Part shown: positions 61,801-64,000 of the stretch, piece by piece
Layout: each line of letters opens with the position of its first letter
Numbering within the stretch: position 1 is the stretch's first letter
Origin: Faecalicatena orotica
GTDB taxonomy: Bacteria > Bacillota > Clostridia > Lachnospirales > Lachnospiraceae
Direction: 5' to 3'
Assembly (NCBI RefSeq): GCF_003149245.1
Contig: NZ_QGDL01000001.1
Span: 275,089 to 339,088, forward strand
DNA length: 64,000 bases
Made by a program: the position numbers and the translations under genes
Notes under the pieces: generated by a model
Databases searched by the model: none
What the model was told of the DNA's origin: nothing
What the model saw: the letters and a program-made list of their open reading frames with translations, nothing else

Positions 61801-64000
61801 CCCTCCCTTTACAATACCCAAATCAAAGGAGCGTCCCAATCCCACAGAAAGTCCCAGTCCCAGAACCACAATGGGAGAAAAGTTTCCGTTTACGACAGAC
61901 GGAAGGTTTGGTCTTGTAATGTCCTTAAGGACACCAAAATAAATCCCTCCTCTTCCCGTAAAAATGCTCCACTGAAGTACAAAAGAATTGGAAAAATCCA
62001 GATTATGAGGAAATCCCAGATCCACATAAAAACCACCATTTGTATAGACTTCCACGCGGATTGTCCCCAAAGTGAGACTTATCACCCCAAGCTGAAAACT
62101 CCTGTACTTTTGGGGAACTATCATCTCGCCGCGGAACATGTATACCTCACTGGTCACCCGTTTATAGAGCAGTTCGATTCCAAATCCATCAAAAGAGGCC
62201 ATAGCACTTCCCGGTTTTGCCTTCACTGTAGCAAGAATACCGTAGAGTACAGGATCATTTAAGACAATCTTAATATTCAGCATTTCATTAATAGTAAAGT
62301 CAGCACCAAACAGCCATTTGCTCTCTCCATCATAAGACACATCCCCCGGCAGAAGTCCCGGTTCTTTTGGAGGCGTAATCTGGTCTTTCAGAGCCTGGAC
62401 TGCCTCTGTTATACTGTCTGCTTCTGAAATCCCATCATTTTTCAGGTGCTGGCCCATCCCCAGATAATCCAGGACAAATTTTTTTTCATTTTCCACGCTT
62501 TCCCGGGGTGGCTGGCCGTCAATGGCGTCCCATGTGACAGGGTTATTTTCATCGTAAGTGACACCCAGCATTTTCCCTGTTAAGACAAAGAAAATCTTCC
62601 GGGTATTCATGTCATACCTGACCCCCAGCTTATCTATGTACATCAGACCCGCAATATCCAGCTCTGCCTGATATAAAAACCAGGCCTGATTGTCTGTAGC
62701 ATCCAGTTCAAAAAGAAACCTTGCCAAATCAATTTTATTCAGCAGATTCCAGGGCGCATCCAAAGAAAACTTTTTGTTTGGGTTTATCATATTTACCAGG
62801 GATTCCACCAGGTCACCCAGAGTCATTCCCCCCAGACTGATACATAGAATTTCATGTTGTTCCCGCCAAAACCAGGCGGCCTTAAGATACACCTTTTCAT
62901 ACTCTACCCGGAAAAGAAAGTTTCTGTTTTCCTTTGTCTGTATATGGTCAATCTGAACCAGAATCTTGAAACTTCCCAGAGACATATAGGCCAAAGCTGA
63001 GACATCTGTCTCAGTCTTCTCCTGTTTTTCAACCAAAATTCTGCCTCCCAGAGTTAATTTCTTCTGAAGGATAGTAATATTCCATCCGGCTTCAAAAGCA
63101 GTACTCACCAAAAATATGCCTCCCTGGGTAGCATAGGAAACATTAAGTACACTAAGTTTTAAAGAAAAGATATCGTCCGGTGTCTGCGATACGCCGAACA
63201 TCTGGGAAAGGAGATTTCCAATCTTGACTTCTCCACGGTATAGTCCCCCCTCAAAGATCCATCCCGGATTCTCATATACTGCTTTCAGGAAAATGGAAAA
63301 GAAATCTTCTCCTTCCCCAAATTCCATCTCCCCCTGGAAATAAAAGCTGTGATGGAAAGTTGCTGCCCTGGCACCTGCCGCTATTCTGGATATATTGACA
63401 GGCAGATTTCCGATGGAAAAGGACAGAATGTTCCCTACTTCCGCCTCTATAGAAAACTCTCTGCTGCTGCCGGAACCATAAACAGTAACCTGCCCCAATA
63501 AATTTTCATCTGTTTTCCACGAAACCGGAAACTGTGCACCAAAAGTCTCCGCCAGATCCCGGATTCCCGGACCCGACGCGGATTTTCCTTCCAGCCTGGC
63601 CTGTGCCACAAAGTCCAGACTCGGCAGATTCATCTCCAGATCCATAAGCAGACTGTAGCGGCCAAGGGCAATACTGAGGCCCCCTGCCACTGACGCGGTC
63701 AGCATATTCCCCAAACTCCCCGTTTTCCCCAATGACACCTGAAACCCTACGTTCAGGTGTTCCAGCGTCACATAAGGCACGGGCAGCTTCCAGGGCTGTG
63801 AGAGAGCAAATTCTATGAGCAGACGTCTCATGGTCAGACTCAGGTCCTTCTGATCCGCCACCAAGTCCATCCGGTATAATTTGAACTCATTCAGCGGCAA
63901 ATCCGTGGGCAGACACAGGGAGGCTGCACTTCCCCCAATCCCAAATACGTCCATGAAAAAACCCACTATATCCGCTATTCCAAATCCATCCGGGAAATAA
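55891..64000 (-). CDS. Giant beta-rich protein with LysM-like motifs, N-terminus cut by the window edge
   Basis: At least 2,702 codons; the frame runs open through position 64000, so the GTG at 63966 is probably not the true start. There is no signal peptide or membrane helix in the visible part. The first 840 residues are alternating amphipathic beta strands with glycine-rich runs (such as VVLGLGLSVGLGRSFDLG near 700). This resembles, from memory, DUF6603-type proteins. A LysM-like motif (VKDGDTLEDIRRRYGADINE) lies near 1105, with weaker ones near 1215 and 1320-1360. The remaining 1,300 residues are unrecognised. LysM-like segments and giant size recall proteins of extracellular contractile injection loci; the link is inferred. 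No clear terminator follows. Confidence 0.7.
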   Translation of the reverse strand, partial: YFPDGFGIADIVGFFMDVFGIGGSAASLCLPTDLPLNEFKLYRMDLVADQKDLSLTMRRLLIEFALSQPWKLPVPYVTLEHLNVGFQVSLGKTGSLGNMLTASVAGGLSIALGRYSLLMDLEMNLPSLDFVAQARLEGKSASGPGIRDLAETFGAQFPVSWKTDENLLGQVTVYGSGSSREFSIEAEVGNILSFSIGNLPVNISRIAAGARAATFHHSFYFQGEMEFGEGEDFFSIFLKAVYENPGWIFEGGLYRGEVKIGNLLSQMFGVSQTPDDIFSLKLSVLNVSYATQGGIFLVSTAFEAGWNITILQKKLTLGGRILVEKQEKTETDVSALAYMSLGSFKILVQIDHIQTKENRNFLFRVEYEKVYLKAAWFWREQHEILCISLGGMTLGDLVESLVNMINPNKKFSLDAPWNLLNKIDLARFLFELDATDNQAWFLYQAELDIAGLMYIDKLGVRYDMNTRKIFFVLTGKMLGVTYDENNPVTWDAIDGQPPRESVENEKKFVLDYLGMGQHLKNDGISEADSITEAVQALKDQITPPKEPGLLPGDVSYDGESKWLFGADFTINEMLNIKIVLNDPVLYGILATVKAKPGSAMASFDGFGIELLYKRVTSEVYMFRGEMIVPQKYRSFQLGVISLTLGTIRVEVYTNGGFYVDLGFPHNLDFSNSFVLQWSIFTGRGGIYFGVLKDITRPNLPSVVNGNFSPIVVLGLGLSVGLGRSFDLGIVKGGVSLEVFGIFEGVAAVFHEKDTGKEDTYYYVKAVAGVAGRLFLSVDFKIITIQASAEVSAWAALTLQAYKKTLVEVDLSLKLQASIKILFIKIKFSFSFHQHVTFTMGEDQPAPWIEEGDNRMLQPVQARRMAGRLQVRQIEARVVHLEIVPMFYIQEPSINGEQQYGAAFLMMMDTEGLSRLTSLLTEWILSHFPGDSVDSHEAYGLSMELADTMTYEVLEGFLGKNLSVTYDICRLEESGLQDEREGYIFPMLPSLALTFGSEGHEKTVRYWEEILVDENYFNEMTRYFTQLNPDPSYKEDGRRETGSTDGTMSVAKAFFQDYFRMFLREIIGRIHDIYQQCSTEKGILETSEEFQVSVSDLLYQNQNLVFSDGKILRFPSLEYNVKDGDTLEDIRRRYGADINEIWESVKHVTFLLQQGSGILFGEGIFDNSVAQLSLKEAAAVIFVRFYEEYIPEDMFYAQEVLNMNPGLAMDWEETAYGGRKLNLPGRERGYYTLCGDTPVRIGQYLSLFHAERGEWQKWDDFYDDICNRNPKEEYHPEVHFYVPEVIVYRDLDLAGLCARLYPDSKEGSGPQNKIFQARILKANTPVIIPNAVYHTAGTVTVSQVLEELPCTLIELEQAVSENGVLKPGQRIQVKEAALIKKEEIERQIGEQASVVGSMLSRFLLQGLKVLDPCTQNRVGERLVPLYQALGQQFAIENKDVALKVASLEPNCTWVEQGEKQITMLWEEIAKKLPAGDFSALPKAFIQMEDFLVSPQYFTISKTASYYRGQEVFTIQKFSEAMEEVLHTGKSAPQLRDEEGIQKSAMWGCLIPLEIGLCQEEGIFNVYGADAGKRLILHELLGLTGAELHFMYQASEVSKGEQNFQEYEWSAEESFLAKTNLSVETHMEPLGVLSEAGTGSYTADLTQPKDMLRLLWECSTVGGGGYYFRLKTADNGTLPRDIFNEDGGGTLWLLVECMEYSPIAAYVNCAVTRVSSGKKKTLTLMTTDLEQQIMIPRFPVGCIGLSTDASVPPEEDTPEAYMRRLYQIVGYQLREVSGRYEGSNLSAPIVPSEENGRWIYRPVVPVYRYISGKGQENPYLAVGKPGKIALEVRDVLGNFLEMGETGFVPSYNDVLIGTGQWAGAGLSYEITGTVESPVLRLYFETSFEEKWGEELAQFQRKAFWQLQCEDIEVELDSPVNDASYRFSELKQGDKTYLELLREYADALACYLEGEEIPKPETWHLDFLLDLDKYPLPDSVFKLKGVLTVKRDAGLAKEPAVREGSSVVWPRCEESSISFCEEASRVLPGLLFARKAQGDSEFYGITYGRDGFLKELGIQNFTYYYGENQENKVEAPEFYALRPLYPGLLSRRAKVRSLLGDKTFDILFTNRDISDVDMEIWAVSFLEDLESLLLPEQVLRAGLLCRDSMNRLVEAKGRLAEAIAEQVMPLRPEGRPGGTELKKNVADRLKRSLKDGYLMDVIAGFHLTMKAKEHCRLTAMTKEGLTDTQVTMGKADTSKEEIYLFFTNSFRGKSIPLTADILMPELEYHIEKDGGYESSKWLKFVTPIELPVPKDRKHLLESDIDLPNPLKSCPQPPVLERHSCRIGFSESEMDRGRTLDHMSPRAGWDYSLSLRYLWREQDTLLIRVVFESLSTLKYALLEQDLFDVLAEYSLVKEALWDGLKSPNEILYRNAYTSFAELAEHAAGVWKEWLEGGAQILNGDNPAGGQAYSCSVRGTMTPSGFQFRLESSEEGLEFLEKMHIQTPLLEIEREESSGETEIRFVMKCLPLYQCAQAEPQVRIVRNQNLLFDKTRGKYLPVCEEFIYRTPFVSIPALGVSGEYTGEYLLGTVESEAITQSHMERAVSLLFDALQLENEYLTVVLSVSYYYGLDKGKEQPRILLPVTLLPMTETTDESGRSRIFIENLGADLYFWYKEEKPVTNCCGLLFDLKVYQRNGERQILHFSNLNVKFILRSDFKVSATLLE

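Noticed and set aside
1-64000. CRISPR arrays, rRNA, tRNA genes and insertion sequences with transposases
   Set aside because: Scanning by eye found no spaced direct repeats, no conserved tRNA T-loop or rRNA segments, and no transposase or integrase frames. A short tRNA could still be missed without a search tool.

Overview
The window looks like chromosomal DNA of an anaerobic, low-to-mid-GC Clostridia, most likely Lachnospiraceae. The signs are clostridial family types throughout: BceRS- and CprABC/RK-type systems, a PadR/HAAS(DUF1700)/DUF4097 operon, a DUF3048 lipoprotein, a fused SecDF, a flavodiiron protein, strong AGGAGG-type ribosome binding sites and occasional TTG/GTG starts. Assignment is by recognition of protein families, not by database search.

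Layout. (1) 0-4.5 kb: an FCD-type GntR regulator whose promoter carries a TGATGCATCA palindrome, a class I dihydroorotase, and an isolated pair of microcompartment genes, pduS (Fe-S flavoprotein) and pduT (tandem-BMC shell protein), closed by a strong two-way terminator. (2) 4.5-13.1 kb: envelope and antimicrobial-peptide sensing. A Bce-type two-component system faces a PadR-HAAS-DUF4097 operon driven by a perfect-consensus promoter. Next come an Spx/ArsC-like protein and a CprABC-RK-like lantibiotic-resistance operon. (3) 13.1-15.5 kb: a 0.33-kb imperfect inverted-repeat element, then an isolated contractile-injection sheath gene with a small tail-assembly-like partner. (4) 15.7-17 kb: flavodiiron protein. 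(5) 17-55.8 kb: a very long leftward cell-surface polysaccharide locus. Reading from its upstream (right) end it holds a small membrane protein, SecDF, an LCP ligase, a bacillosamine-type UDP-sugar route (dehydratase, aminotransferase, initiating phosphosugar transferase), many glycosyltransferases, UDP-glucose dehydrogenase, two lipid-linked-sugar synthases with GT-C partners, a dTDP-3-amino-3,6-dideoxyhexose route (ketoisomerase, aminotransferase, GNAT), an acyltransferase, two Wzx flippases, a Wzy-type polymerase, a DUF3048 lipoprotein and YfhO. (6) 55.9-64 kb: one giant, beta-rich protein with LysM-like motifs, whose frame stays open through the right edge.

The polysaccharide locus is mosaic. 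About 28.4-40.4 kb is visibly AT-rich (one line counted by hand, 33061-33120, is 17/60 G+C, against 27/60 at 49441-49500) and carries the strain-specific cassette. Its left border (28.0-28.4 kb) contains a promoter and what looks like a decayed coding remnant.

The most unusual content is the orphan sheath gene plus the giant LysM-like protein at the other end of the locus. Together they raise the possibility of a dispersed extracellular contractile injection system whose remaining genes lie to the right of this window. The isolated pduS-pduT pair beside dihydroorotase and a GntR regulator is the second.
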